From: CAWEQW01 sp963811365
Lineage (GTDB): Bacteria; Actinomycetota; Actinomycetes; Propionibacteriales; Nocardioidaceae
Length of the DNA: 64,000 nucleotides
Direction: 5' to 3'
Assembly (NCBI GenBank): GCA_963811365.1
Contig: CAWEQW010000008.1
Coordinates: 1 to 64,000 of the forward strand
Each line of letters opens with the position of its first letter. Position 1 is the stretch's first letter. Position numbers and translations under genes: made by a program. The notes beneath the pieces were generated by a model that had not been told where the DNA came from, searched no databases, and saw nothing but the letters and a program-made list of their open reading frames with translations. This document shows, piece by piece, positions 29,794-38,245 of this stretch.

Positions 29794-30806
29794 CCTCGAC
29801 CACCGCCGGACCGGCGCCCGCCGCGCACCCGAGCGTTCTTGCGGCGCGCCATCCAGGCAGCCTCCCGCTGCAGACGCTGCCAGCTCTCGTAGCGACGCAC
29901 TGGCAGCGCACCGCTGTCCAGCGCGGAGACCACCGCACAGCCGGGCTCGCTCTCGTGCCGGCAGTCCGCGAACCGGCAGGCGCCCGCCAGGGCGTCGACG
30001 TCCGCGAACACCTGCGCGACGCCGCGGTCGGCGTCGGTGAGCCCGACGCCGCGCAGGCCCGGCGTGTCCACCACGGCGCCACCGGTGGGCAGCGGCACGA
30101 GCTCCCGTCGGACGGAGGTGTGCCGCCCGCGGCCGTCGGCGCGGATCTCCCGGGTGGCCAGCACCTCCGCACCGAGCAGGGCGTTGGTCAGCGACGACTT
30201 GCCGTGGCCGGAGGTGCCGACGAGCGCCAGCGTGAGGCGTCCCTCGACCATCGCGCGCAGCTCCTCGACGCCCTCGCCCGTCCTGGTGCTCGTGCACACC
30301 ACGCGCACCCCCGGAGCCAGGGCGGCGACGTCGTCGGCGACCAGGGCGGCGTCGGAGACCAGGTCCGCCTTGGTGAGCGCCACCACGGGCCGCGCACCGC
30401 TCTCCCAGGCCAGCGCGAGCAGCCGCTCCACCTTGGCCAGCACGGGGGTCGGGTGCAGGGCCACCACGACCGCGACGAGGTCGGCGTTGGCGCACAGGAC
30501 GTGACCGTGGGACTGCTCCCCGGCGGTGGCCCGCACCACGGCCGTGCGACGGGGCAGCAGCGCCTCCAGCGTGGTGCGCTGCCCCGGCCACGCGCGCAGC
30601 ACGGCCCAGTCGCCCGTGCAGGGTGCGTCGGTCGGCTCTGCGGCGATCGCGGCGAGCAGCCCTCCGCCGTACCCGGCGCGTTGCAGGCCGCTCTCGGTGA
30701 GCACCGAGGCGAGCCCGCGGTCCACGCGCACGACGCGGCCGAGCTCGGTGTCCGCCGCGGCAGCCCACCGAGCCATGTCCGGGTCGTAGCCGATCCTCTC
30801 CAGCAC
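29790..30806 (-). CDS. rsgA: Ribosome small-subunit-dependent GTPase A
   Basis: This 338-aa circularly permuted GTPase assists 30S maturation. An N-terminal OB-like region (GRVVRVDRGLASVLT) precedes the G domain in permuted order: G4 TKAD, then G1 GTSGHGKSS (His replaces the more usual Val), then G3 DTPGLRG. The C-terminal zinc site is C-RFADCRH-x5-C. The start is GTG 30806 (VLERIGYD). TAGATT lies 7 nt upstream, so the transcript is probably leaderless. ATG 30776 is the next choice. Confidence 0.93.
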   Translation of the reverse strand: MLERIGYDPDMARWAAAADTELGRVVRVDRGLASVLTESGLQRAGYGGGLLAAIAAEPTDAPCTGDWAVLRAWPGQRTTLEALLPRRTAVVRATAGEQSHGHVLCANADLVAVVVALHPTPVLAKVERLLALAWESGARPVVALTKADLVSDAALVADDVAALAPGVRVVCTSTRTGEGVEELRAMVEGRLTLALVGTSGHGKSSLTNALLGAEVLATREIRADGRGRHTSVRRELVPLPTGGAVVDTPGLRGVGLTDADRGVAQVFADVDALAGACRFADCRHESEPGCAVVSALDSGALPVRRYESWQRLQREAAWMARRKNARVRGGRRSGGGRG

Positions 30807-30813
30807 ACCGGGG

Positions 30814-30819
30814 AATCTA
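30814..30819 (-). promoter_or_regulatory. -10 box (TAGATT) for rsgA
   Basis: TAGATT on the minus strand ends 7 nt before GTG 30806. It supports a leaderless start there. Confidence 0.55.
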
Positions 30820-30850
30820 CGGGCCGGGGCCCGGGGCGGCACCTGAATTA

Positions 30851-31861
30851 TCAGCCCGCGCGCCGCTGCGACTGCTCCTCGGCGGCCGGCGGCTCGTCGC
30901 GGCGCGGACGCGGGCGGACCGCCGCCCGGCGCAGCCGCCGGACCAGCTCTGTGCGGGCGCGCGCGGTCTCGGTCTCCGGCCATACCCGGTCGAGCGAGGA
31001 GTTCACCGCTGCCCCCACGAGCACCGCGATCGAGAGCAGGTACAGCCAGAGCATCACCACGATCGGCGCCGCGAGCGGGCCGTAGATCGAGGTGGAGTCC
31101 CGGGCGGTGTGCGTCAGCACCCAGCGCAGCAGGTACGAGCCCAGCAACCAGAGCAGCAGCGTCAGCGCGGCCCCGGGCAGGTTGTAGCGCCACGACGTCC
31201 GCACCGGCACCGACACGTGGTAGAGGGTGGCGAGGAAGCATACGCACAGCACGAGCACCAGCGGCCAGTACAGCGTGCCGAGGAAGCCGACACGGTCGGG
31301 CACCAGCCGGTCCACGAGCTGCGGCCCGGCCACGACCAGCGGCAGCGTAACCACGCCGGTGAGCAGCCCCATGACGTACAGCGAGAAGGAGAGCACCCGG
31401 GTCGCGACGATGCCGCGCCGACCGCCGAGGCCGTACATGATCGTGATCGTGTCGACGACGACGTTGAGCGCCCGGGAGCCCGACCAGAGCGCGAGCACGA
31501 AGCCCACCGAGATCACGTCGAACCGTCCCGCGTGCAGGACGTCGTCGAGGGTGGGTCGGATGATCGTGTTCACGGTCTGCTCGGTGAGCGCCTGCGAGGC
31601 CAGGTCGAGGATGGACCGCCGCACCTCGTCGACCTGCGTCGCGCTGAAGGTGTGCAGGACGTAGCCGATCGAGCCGGCCAGCCCGAAGATCAGCGGCGGG
31701 AGCGACAGCAGCGCGAAGAACGCGGCCTCGGCGGCCAGTCCGGTGACCCGGGTGCGGAAGCAGGTGCCGACCGTGGCCACCACCAGCCGCCACGCTGTGT
31801 CGCGGATCACACGGAGGGTCGAGAGCCCGGAGAGGTCGACCGGCTCCGTGTCCGCTGACAT
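30851..31861 (-). CDS. YihY/BrkB-family inner-membrane protein
   Basis: This 336-aa protein has about six membrane helices of the YihY/virulence-factor BrkB family. Hallmarks include GLAAEAAFFALLSLPPLIFG, the VGFVLALWSGSRALN helix and the later YGPLAAPIVVMLWLYLLSIA. The C-terminus is a highly basic, Arg-rich cytoplasmic tail. Members have no settled function. Its ATG lies only 17 bp from the divergent AidB-like gene, and both appear to use one overlapping -10 element. Confidence 0.9.
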   Translation of the reverse strand: MSADTEPVDLSGLSTLRVIRDTAWRLVVATVGTCFRTRVTGLAAEAAFFALLSLPPLIFGLAGSIGYVLHTFSATQVDEVRRSILDLASQALTEQTVNTIIRPTLDDVLHAGRFDVISVGFVLALWSGSRALNVVVDTITIMYGLGGRRGIVATRVLSFSLYVMGLLTGVVTLPLVVAGPQLVDRLVPDRVGFLGTLYWPLVLVLCVCFLATLYHVSVPVRTSWRYNLPGAALTLLLWLLGSYLLRWVLTHTARDSTSIYGPLAAPIVVMLWLYLLSIAVLVGAAVNSSLDRVWPETETARARTELVRRLRRAAVRPRPRRDEPPAAEEQSQRRAG

Positions 31862-31866
31862 GGAAC

Positions 31867-31873
31867 TACGGTA
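31867..31873. promoter_or_regulatory. Shared palindromic -10 (TACGGTA) for two divergent leaderless genes
   Basis: TACGGT at 31867-31872 on the plus strand ends 6 nt before ATG 31879. TACCGT, read on the minus strand from 31873 to 31868, ends 6 nt before ATG 31861. The two hexamers overlap by five positions within one 7-bp element, and both match the actinobacterial TAnnnT -10 at leaderless spacing. Confidence 0.6.
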
Positions 31874-31878
31874 ACGAC

Positions 31879-33510
31879 ATGAGCGCCGCGAACCGGGTAG
31901 CCACGAACCAGGCGCCGCCCCTCGTCGACCACAACACCGTGACGTCGGACGAGGCGCTGTGCGAGGCCGTCCGGCGGCACGGCTCCGAGGAGGTGCTGTC
32001 CTCGCTCGTCGAGCTGGGCGCGACCGCCTCCGGCGCCGAGGCCCGCGAGCACGGGCTGCTCGCGAACCGGTTCGGTCCCGAGCTGGTCACCCACGACCGG
32101 TACGGCAACCGAGTCGACGAGGTCCGGTTCCACCCCTCGTGGCACTGGCTGATGGAGCGCGGCGTCGGGTACGGCCTCCAGGCTGCTCCGTGGACCTCGG
32201 AGCAGCCGCATGCGCACGTACGCCGAGCGGCCGGGTTCTTCGCCTGGTCGCAGACCGAGCCGGGGCACGGCTGCCCGCTGTCGATGACGTACGCCGCGGT
32301 GCCGGCGCTGCGCGCGGACGACACGCTCGCGAAGGAGTGGACCGGACCACTGGCCGCGACGTCGTACGACCCGGGGCTGCGGCCGGCGACCGGGAAGGCC
32401 GGTGCGCTGGCCGGCATGGGGATGACCGAGAAGCAGGGCGGCTCCGACGTCCGGGCGAACCTCACCCAGGCACGGCCGACCGCGACCGACGGCGGGTACA
32501 CCCTGCACGGCCACAAGTGGTTCACCTCGGCGCCGATGAACGACGTGTTCCTGGTGCTGGCGCAGGCCGACGGCGGGCTGAGCTGCTTCGTCGTGCCGCG
32601 GGTCCTGCCGGACGGCAGCCGCAACCGGCTCGACGTCGTACGCCTCAAGGACAAGCTGGGCAACCGGTCGAACGCCTCCTCCGAGCTGGAGCTCGACGGG
32701 ACCTGGGCGCAGCGGCTCGGCGACGAGGGCCGGGGGGTGCGCACGATCATCGAGATGGTCGCCGCGACCCGGCTGGACTGCGTGCTCGGCTCGGCGTCGC
32801 TGATGCGTCGCGCGCTCGCGGAGGCGTCGTGGCACGTCGCGCACCGCTCCGCCTTCGGTGGCCTGCTCGCCGACACGCCGCTGATGCAGAACGTGGTGGC
32901 CGACCTGGCCGTGGAGTCCGAGGCCGCGACGGCGCTGGCGATCCGGCTCGCCGCGGCGGTGGACCTCGCTGACGACCCGCACGAGGCGGCGCTGCGCCGG
33001 ATCGCGCTGCCGCTGGCGAAGTACTGGGTGTGCAAGCGGACGCCGATGATGGTCGCCGAGGCGCTGGAGTGCCTGGGCGGCAACGGGTACGTCGAGGACT
33101 CCGCGATGCCTCTGCTGTTCCGGGAGTCGCCGCTGAACTCGATCTGGGAGGGCTCGGGCAACGTCAACGCCCTCGACGTGCTGCGCGCGCTGTCCCGGTC
33201 GCCGGAGGCCCTGGACGCCTGGATCGTGGAGGTCGGCCGGGCGCAGGGCGAGGACCCGCGGCTGGACCGGGCCATCGAGGGGGTGCTCGAGGCGCTCGCC
33301 GACGCAGACCTCGAGGGCGGCGCGCGTCGTCTGGCCGCCCGGATGGCCGCCTGCCTGCAGGGCGCCCTGCTCGTGCAGCACGCCCCTGCCGCGGTCGCCG
33401 ACGCGTTCTGCGCCTCCCGGCTCGGCACGGACTACGGCGGCACCCTCGGCACGCTCCCGCGCGGCACCGACCTGCGCGCGATCGTCACCCGCACCACCCC
33501 CGTCGCGTAG
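31879..33510 (+). CDS. aidB: AidB-like acyl-CoA dehydrogenase
   Basis: This 543-aa flavoprotein belongs to the AidB branch of acyl-CoA dehydrogenases. It has an extended N-terminal domain, the FAD-binding GMGMTEKQGGSDVRAN segment, GHKWFTSAPMNDVFLVLAQ, and a C-terminal four-helix region with ALECLGGNGYVEDSAMPLLF and NSIWEGSGNVNALDVLRAL. E. coli AidB binds DNA and is induced by alkylation stress; this homologue could do either that or act on a CoA ester. The ATG start at 31879 fits the leaderless -10. A hairpin begins 2 nt after the stop. Confidence 0.88.
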   Translation: MSAANRVATNQAPPLVDHNTVTSDEALCEAVRRHGSEEVLSSLVELGATASGAEAREHGLLANRFGPELVTHDRYGNRVDEVRFHPSWHWLMERGVGYGLQAAPWTSEQPHAHVRRAAGFFAWSQTEPGHGCPLSMTYAAVPALRADDTLAKEWTGPLAATSYDPGLRPATGKAGALAGMGMTEKQGGSDVRANLTQARPTATDGGYTLHGHKWFTSAPMNDVFLVLAQADGGLSCFVVPRVLPDGSRNRLDVVRLKDKLGNRSNASSELELDGTWAQRLGDEGRGVRTIIEMVAATRLDCVLGSASLMRRALAEASWHVAHRSAFGGLLADTPLMQNVVADLAVESEAATALAIRLAAAVDLADDPHEAALRRIALPLAKYWVCKRTPMMVAEALECLGGNGYVEDSAMPLLFRESPLNSIWEGSGNVNALDVLRALSRSPEALDAWIVEVGRAQGEDPRLDRAIEGVLEALADADLEGGARRLAARMAACLQGALLVQHAPAAVADAFCASRLGTDYGGTLGTLPRGTDLRAIVTRTTPVA

Positions 33511-33511
33511 A

Positions 33512-33575
33512 ACGACGTACCAGTCGGGCCGTTCAGGGGCTCCTGCGGCTGCGAGACGGCCCACTGGTACGTCGT
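33512..33575. terminator. Hairpin with ACGACGTAC core, copy B; likely bidirectional terminator
   Basis: The left arm ACGACGTACCAGT plus GGGCCGT pairs with ACGGCCC plus ACTGGTACGTCGT, a stem of about 20 bp with a one-base bulge and an 18-20-nt loop. It starts 2 nt after the AidB-like stop and contains the last codons and stop of the convergent DUF559 gene, so it can end transcription from both sides. There is no T run, as usual in such GC-rich genomes. Confidence 0.65.
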
Positions 33576-34429
33576 CGTACGAGATCGACGGCGTCGAGGA
33601 GGATGCTGCGGACCCAGACCCGGTCATGCATCACGTCCTCCCAGGAGAACCGGAGGACCAGCCAGCCCCGGACCACCAGGTTGTCGTAGCGGCGCGCGTC
33701 GGTGCGCAACGCGCGCCTGCTGCCGTGCCACGCGAACGAGTCCGCCTCGAGCACGATCCGACGGGCGCGGTCGACCAGGTCCGGCCGGACCGAGAAGGCG
33801 CGTTCGCTGACCAGCACCTGCGGCTGTACGTCGAGTCCCGGCACGTCGAGCGCGACCGCGCGCAACGCCGACTCGAACGGGTTGGCCGCCAGGCCGGTGG
33901 CCTCGCGCGCGACGAGACGTGCCTGACGCGCTCCGGTGCCGCGCAGGCCGTCGGTGAGGCCGCGCAGCGCACCGGGGGTCAGGTCGCCGCGTCGCAGCGC
34001 GGAGTCGGCGATCGCCAGCGCCTCGTGGAACGGCAGCGAGCGAGCACAGTCGACGAGGGTGCGCGACCGCGAGGTGACGATGCCGTCGACGTCGCCGGGG
34101 TCGACGCGGCCGCGGTGCAGCGCGACGCCCTGCCCCCGCTCGGGGGGCACCTTCCGGTTCTTGGGGAGCGTCACGTCGGGCAGCGCAGGAACGGTGCCGA
34201 CCTCCCATCCCCAGTGCAGCGCGGCACTGCGGTGCGAGACCACGCCGGACAGCGCGTGCGCGCTCCGCAGGGCTGCGTCGGCGACCGGAACGGCGTACCG
34301 TCCGCGGCCGTCCCGGACGACCGCACCGGAACGCAGCGCCGCGTCGACCTCTCTGCGCGACGTCAGCGACACGAGCGTGCCGCGGTCGCTGATCCCGCCG
34401 AGCCGGTAGAGCTGCCCGATGACGTCCAC
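33533..34429 (-). CDS. DUF559/AbiEi-like domain protein
   Basis: This 298-aa protein has an N-terminal winged-helix region like the AbiEi-type antitoxin domain (LYRLGGISDRGTLVSLTSRR, then EVDAAL) and a C-terminal DUF559 endonuclease-like domain. The latter has ARRIVLEADSFAWHG, RRYDNLVVRGWLVLRFSWED and a following Val/Arg-rich end. The last 15 codons lie inside the hairpin at 33512-33575. The start is GTG 34429, without a strong ribosome site. No toxin partner adjoins it. Actinobacteria carry many such solitary genes of unknown role. A decayed relative lies at 17.25-17.44 kb. Confidence 0.8.
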   Translation of the reverse strand: MDVIGQLYRLGGISDRGTLVSLTSRREVDAALRSGAVVRDGRGRYAVPVADAALRSAHALSGVVSHRSAALHWGWEVGTVPALPDVTLPKNRKVPPERGQGVALHRGRVDPGDVDGIVTSRSRTLVDCARSLPFHEALAIADSALRRGDLTPGALRGLTDGLRGTGARQARLVAREATGLAANPFESALRAVALDVPGLDVQPQVLVSERAFSVRPDLVDRARRIVLEADSFAWHGSRRALRTDARRYDNLVVRGWLVLRFSWEDVMHDRVWVRSILLDAVDLVRRRTSGPSRSRRSP

Positions 34430-34482
34430 GGCGCCCAGCGTGCAGGGATGCGGCCGAGCGGCGCATCCCGTCGTCCACAGGG

Positions 34483-35961
34483 TCAGGTGAGCTCGAGGCC
34501 GGGGTAGAGCGGGTGGGTGTCCAGCATCTCGGCGGAGGCAGCGCGGACCCTGTCGGCGACGCCGTCGGCGAGGGTGTACGTGGCCTTGGACGGCGTCCCG
34601 GCCTTCGTCGCGTTCGGCGTGGTGTTCGCGAGTACGTCGCACACGAGCTCGGCGACCCGGTCGAACTCCCCGGCGCCGAAGCCGCGGGTGGTCAGCGCCG
34701 GGGTGCCGAACCGGATGCCGGAGGTGTACCAGGCCCCGTTCGGGTCGGAGGGCACCGAGTTGCGGTTGGTCACCACGCCGGCCTCGAGCAGCGCGGACTC
34801 CGCCTGCCGGCCGGTGAGCCCGAACGACGAGACGTCGAGCAGGACGATGTGGTTGTCCGTGCCGCCGGTGACCAGCGTCGCGTCGCGGGTGAGGAAGCCC
34901 TCCGCGAGCGACTTGGCGTTGTCGGCCACGTTCTGCGCGTAGGTCTGGAAAGACGGCTGCCGCGCCTCGGCGAGCGCCACCGCCTTGGCGGCCATGACGT
35001 GCGAGAGCGGACCGCCGAGCACCATCGGACAGCCACGGTCGACCGACGGGGCGAGCTCCTCGGTCGCCAGCACCAGGCCGCCGCGCGGGCCGCGCAGCGA
35101 CTTGTGCGTGGTCGTGGTCGTGATGTGGGCGTGCGGCACCGGGTCCTCGTCGCCGACGAAGACCTTGCCGGCGACCAGACCGGCGAAGTGCGCCATGTCG
35201 ACCATCAGCGTGGCGCCGACCTCGTCGGCGATCTCGCGCATCGTCGCGAAGTTCACCCGGCGCGGGTACGCCGAGTAGCCGGCGATCAGCACCAGCGGGC
35301 GGAACTCGCGGGCGAGCTCGGCGACCTTGTCGTAGTCGAGCAGCCCGGTCTCCGGATCGGTGCCGTAGCTGCGCTGGTGGAACATCTTCCCGGAGATGTT
35401 CGGCCGGAAGCCATGGGTGAGGTGGCCGCCCGCATCGAGCGACATGCCCAGCATCCGCTGGTTGCCGAGCTCGTGGCGCAGCGTCTCCCAGTCCTGCTCG
35501 GTGAGCTCGTTGACGTTCTTCGCGCCGTACCGCTCGAGGGCCGGGGACTCGATGCGGTGCGCCAGGACCGACCAGAACGCGACCAGGTTGGCGTCGATGC
35601 CCGAGTGCGGCTGGGCATACGCGTACGGCGCCCCGAAGAGCTCGCGGGCGTGCTCGGCGGCGAGCGCCTCCACGGTGTCGACGTTCTGGCAGCCGGCGTA
35701 GAACCGGTGCCCCACGGTGCCCTCGGCGTACTTGTCGCTGAACCAGGTGCCCATGGTCAGCAGCACGGCGGGCGAGGCGTAGTTCTCCGAGGCGATGAGC
35801 TTCAGCGACCCCCGCTGGTCGGCCAGCTCGGCCCGGGTCGCGGCGGCCACCCGCGGCTCCACCGCGGCGATCACCTCGAGCGCCGCGTCGTAGGCGGCGC
35901 TGGCCGTCTTGGTGAGGTCCGGGCCGCCGAGGGCCCGCGAGTCGCTGGTCGCGTCCGTCAT
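34483..35961 (-). CDS. glyA: Serine hydroxymethyltransferase
   Basis: This 492-aa PLP enzyme interconverts serine and glycine with tetrahydrofolate. Features seen are LIASENYASPAVL, GTVGHRFYAGCQNVD, the cofactor strand VDMAHFAGLVAG, and the PLP-lysine motif TTTTTHKSLRGPRGG. It is longer than the common form of about 420 aa because of an insertion around residues 130-190, and so belongs to the long SHMT variant present in some actinobacteria. ATG 35961 follows TAGGCT by 7 nt, consistent with a leaderless mRNA. Confidence 0.95.
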   Translation of the reverse strand: MTDATSDSRALGGPDLTKTASAAYDAALEVIAAVEPRVAAATRAELADQRGSLKLIASENYASPAVLLTMGTWFSDKYAEGTVGHRFYAGCQNVDTVEALAAEHARELFGAPYAYAQPHSGIDANLVAFWSVLAHRIESPALERYGAKNVNELTEQDWETLRHELGNQRMLGMSLDAGGHLTHGFRPNISGKMFHQRSYGTDPETGLLDYDKVAELAREFRPLVLIAGYSAYPRRVNFATMREIADEVGATLMVDMAHFAGLVAGKVFVGDEDPVPHAHITTTTTHKSLRGPRGGLVLATEELAPSVDRGCPMVLGGPLSHVMAAKAVALAEARQPSFQTYAQNVADNAKSLAEGFLTRDATLVTGGTDNHIVLLDVSSFGLTGRQAESALLEAGVVTNRNSVPSDPNGAWYTSGIRFGTPALTTRGFGAGEFDRVAELVCDVLANTTPNATKAGTPSKATYTLADGVADRVRAASAEMLDTHPLYPGLELT

Positions 35962-35968
35962 GACCGAC

Positions 35969-35974
35969 AGCCTA
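35969..35974 (-). promoter_or_regulatory. -10 box (TAGGCT) for glyA
   Basis: TAGGCT on the minus strand ends 7 nt before ATG 35961. It favours this start over in-frame codons further upstream. Confidence 0.55.
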
Positions 35975-36091
35975 GTGACGCCCCCTCTCCGGGTCATCAC
36001 GCCTCGACGCCGTACCAGATCGTGGACGCGCGTCTCACTGCATGAGATGCGGGTTTGTGGGATCGCCGTCCGCGACCTGAGACTTGTCCGC

Positions 36092-36181
36092 ATGATCAGC
36101 GCTGCAACGACTCAGCACCTCGTGGTCCGCCGCCACGTGGACCTCGGTCGTACCCGCAGCATGATGTGTCCGCCGGCCTGA
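36092..36181 (+). CDS. Putative sulfur-operon leader peptide (29 aa)
   Basis: This 29-codon frame ends VVRRHVDLGRTRSMMCPPA. The RRHVDLxR...C pattern is that of the short leader peptides annotated upstream of sulfur-related operons in actinobacteria, where translation through the Cys codon is thought to sense cysteine supply. It lies 136 bp before the sulfite reductase start, the expected place for an attenuator. The ribosome site is weak, and ATG 36092 is the only ATG that includes the whole motif. The region after it (36182-36317) is GC-rich and could fold into alternative stems, but I could not settle on one structure. Confidence 0.7.
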   Translation: MISAATTQHLVVRRHVDLGRTRSMMCPPA

Positions 36182-36317
36182 CCCGCACCGTCTCGGGGCC
36201 TCCCCACCGGACGGTGCCCGCCCGCTCTGACCAGCCGGGCGTGCGGTCGCCGGCTCGTCGACAACGAGGTCGACACCCTTCGCGGCTCGTGCGTCTCTGA
36301 CCCACAGGACTCACCAC
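36182..36317 (+). promoter_or_regulatory. Leader region between the small ORF and sulfite reductase
   Basis: These 136 bp of untranslated sequence have several GC-rich complementary segments. With the upstream leader peptide they may form a cysteine-responsive attenuator. This is inferred from position and composition, not from a defined fold. Confidence 0.4.
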
Positions 36318-38045
36318 ATGACTTCGGTTGACATCGCCGAGACCCAGCCCGCCCCGGGCCGCTCTGGACGCACGCGTCCCCGCCGCGGCGAGGGCCAGTG
36401 GGCGCTCGGGTACCGCGAGCCGCTCAACTCCAACGAGCAGCTCAAGAAGGACGACGACGCGCTCAACGTGCGCGCCCGGATCGAGAACGTCTACGCGCGC
36501 CGCGGGTTCGCCTCGATCGACCCGAGCGACCTGCGCGGCCGGATGCGGTGGTGGGGGCTCTACACCCAGCGCCGTCCCGGCCTCGACGGCGGCAAGACGG
36601 CAGCGCTCGAGCCGCACGAGCTCGACGACGAGTACTTCATGCTCCGGGTGCGTGTCGACGGCGGCCAGCTGACGACCGAGCAGCTGCGCGTGATCGCCGA
36701 GATCAGCACGACGTACGCCCGTGACACCGCCGACATCACCGACCGCCAGAACGTGCAGTTCCACTGGATCCGCATCGAGGACGTGCCGGCGGTCTGGCAG
36801 CGGCTCGAGGCGGTCGGCCTCGACACCCAGGAGGCCTGCGGGGACTCGCCGCGCGTCGTGCTGGGCTCCCCTGTGGCCGGCATCGCTGCCGACGAGGTCG
36901 TCGACGGCAGCCCGGCGATCGAGGAGATCAAGCGTCGCTACGTCGGCGATCCCGCCTACTCCAACCTGCCGCGGAAGTTCAAGACGTCGATCAGCGGACA
37001 CCCCAGCCAGGACGTCGCGCCGGAGATCAACGACGTCTCGTTCGTCGGCACCCGACACCCCGACCTCGGTCCCGGCTTCGACCTCTGGGTGGGTGGCGGC
37101 CTCTCGACCAACCCCATGCTCGCGCAGCAGCTCGGCGTGTGGGTTCCCGTCGAGGAGGTGGCCGACGTCTGGGAGGGCGTGATCGGGATCTTCCGCGACT
37201 ACGGGTACCGGCGGCTGCGCTCCCGGGCGCGGCTGAAGTTCCTGGTGGCCGACTGGGGCGTCGAGCGCTTCCGCGAGGTGCTCGAGCAGGAGTACCTGCA
37301 GCGCCGTCTGGTGGACTGCCCGTCCCCGCCGACCCCCGAGCGCGCCGGCGACCACATCGGCGTGCACCCGCAGAAGGACGGCCGGTTCTTCGTGGGCGTC
37401 GCCCCGACGGTGGGCCGGGTCTCCGGCACGCTGCTCAGCCGGCTGGCCGACGTCGCCGAGGCCCACGGCTCGCGACGGGTCCGGACCACGCCGTACCAGA
37501 AGCTGCTGGTCCTCGACGTCCCGCCGGACCGGGTGGAGAGCCTGGTCGCCGCGCTCGACGGCATCGGGCTGTCCGCGCGGCCCTCCGCCTGGCGGCGGTC
37601 CACGATGGCGTGCACGGGCATCGAGTTCTGCAAGCTCGCCATCGTCGAGACGAAGCAGCGCGCCGCGGAGCTCGTCGACGAGCTCGAGCGCCGCTTCCCC
37701 GACCTCGACACCCCGGTCTCGGTCAACGTCAACGGCTGCCCCAACGCCTGCGCGCGCACCCAGGTCGCCGACATCGGCCTCAAGGGCCAGCTCGTGCTCG
37801 ACGAGGACGGCCGCCAGGTCGAGGGCTTCCAGGTGCACCTCGGCGGCGGGCTCGGGCTGGACCCGCGGTTCGGCAAGAAGCTGCGCGCCCACAAGGTGAC
37901 CAGCGCCGGCCTCGGCGACTACGTCACCGCGGTCGTGGACGCCTTCCTCCTCGACCGGCTGCCCGGCGAGAGCTTCGCGCACTGGGTGGCCCGGGCGGAC
38001 GACGAGGCCCTGCGCGGCGAGAAGCTCCTGGAGGGCGCACGATGA
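36318..38045 (+). CDS. sir: Ferredoxin-dependent assimilatory sulfite reductase
   Basis: This 575-aa siroheme/4Fe-4S enzyme has the internal two-fold repeat of the sulfite/nitrite reductase family. Cluster cysteines are CTGIEFC and NGCPNAC (C-x5-C ... C-x3-C), and siroheme-contact regions include DITDRQNVQFHWI. The WWGLYTQRRPG segment and downstream ACGDSPR match actinobacterial NirA/Sir proteins, which carry a Tyr-Cys link near the active site. Followed directly by cysH and a sirohydrochlorin chelatase, it reduces sulfite to sulfide rather than nitrite. The stop overlaps the next ATG (ATGA). Confidence 0.93.
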   Translation: MTSVDIAETQPAPGRSGRTRPRRGEGQWALGYREPLNSNEQLKKDDDALNVRARIENVYARRGFASIDPSDLRGRMRWWGLYTQRRPGLDGGKTAALEPHELDDEYFMLRVRVDGGQLTTEQLRVIAEISTTYARDTADITDRQNVQFHWIRIEDVPAVWQRLEAVGLDTQEACGDSPRVVLGSPVAGIAADEVVDGSPAIEEIKRRYVGDPAYSNLPRKFKTSISGHPSQDVAPEINDVSFVGTRHPDLGPGFDLWVGGGLSTNPMLAQQLGVWVPVEEVADVWEGVIGIFRDYGYRRLRSRARLKFLVADWGVERFREVLEQEYLQRRLVDCPSPPTPERAGDHIGVHPQKDGRFFVGVAPTVGRVSGTLLSRLADVAEAHGSRRVRTTPYQKLLVLDVPPDRVESLVAALDGIGLSARPSAWRRSTMACTGIEFCKLAIVETKQRAAELVDELERRFPDLDTPVSVNVNGCPNACARTQVADIGLKGQLVLDEDGRQVEGFQVHLGGGLGLDPRFGKKLRAHKVTSAGLGDYVTAVVDAFLLDRLPGESFAHWVARADDEALRGEKLLEGAR

Positions 38046-38245
38046 GCGGTCGCGCGTTCCCGCTGCACTGCCCCTACTGCGGGGACGAGGACCTGCGGCC
38101 GCACGAGGTCGCGGAGGGCGCCGGGCACGGCGCCTGGGAGTGCCGTTCCTGCCTGCGCGCCTTCTCGCTCCGGATGCTCGCGATGATCGCCCCGAGGGGC
38201 GAGCGCCCGGGGGTTCCGGACCGCACCGCGGAGGTACGGCGATGA
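38042..38245 (+). CDS. Small zinc-ribbon protein of the sulfur operon
   Basis: This 67-aa protein has one zinc ribbon, CPYC near residue 10 and CRSC near 34, followed by a hydrophobic helix (FSLRMLAMIAP). It overlaps sir upstream and cysH downstream by 4 nt each (both ATGA), so all three are tightly coupled. I know of no assigned function. It may be an electron-transfer or assembly partner of the reductases; that is inference from context. Confidence 0.82.
   Translation: MSGRAFPLHCPYCGDEDLRPHEVAEGAGHGAWECRSCLRAFSLRMLAMIAPRGERPGVPDRTAEVRR

Noticed and set aside
34513..36045. A 510-codon plus-strand frame opposite glyA
   Set aside because: Antisense to a clear serine hydroxymethyltransferase; low-complexity composition and no start signal.
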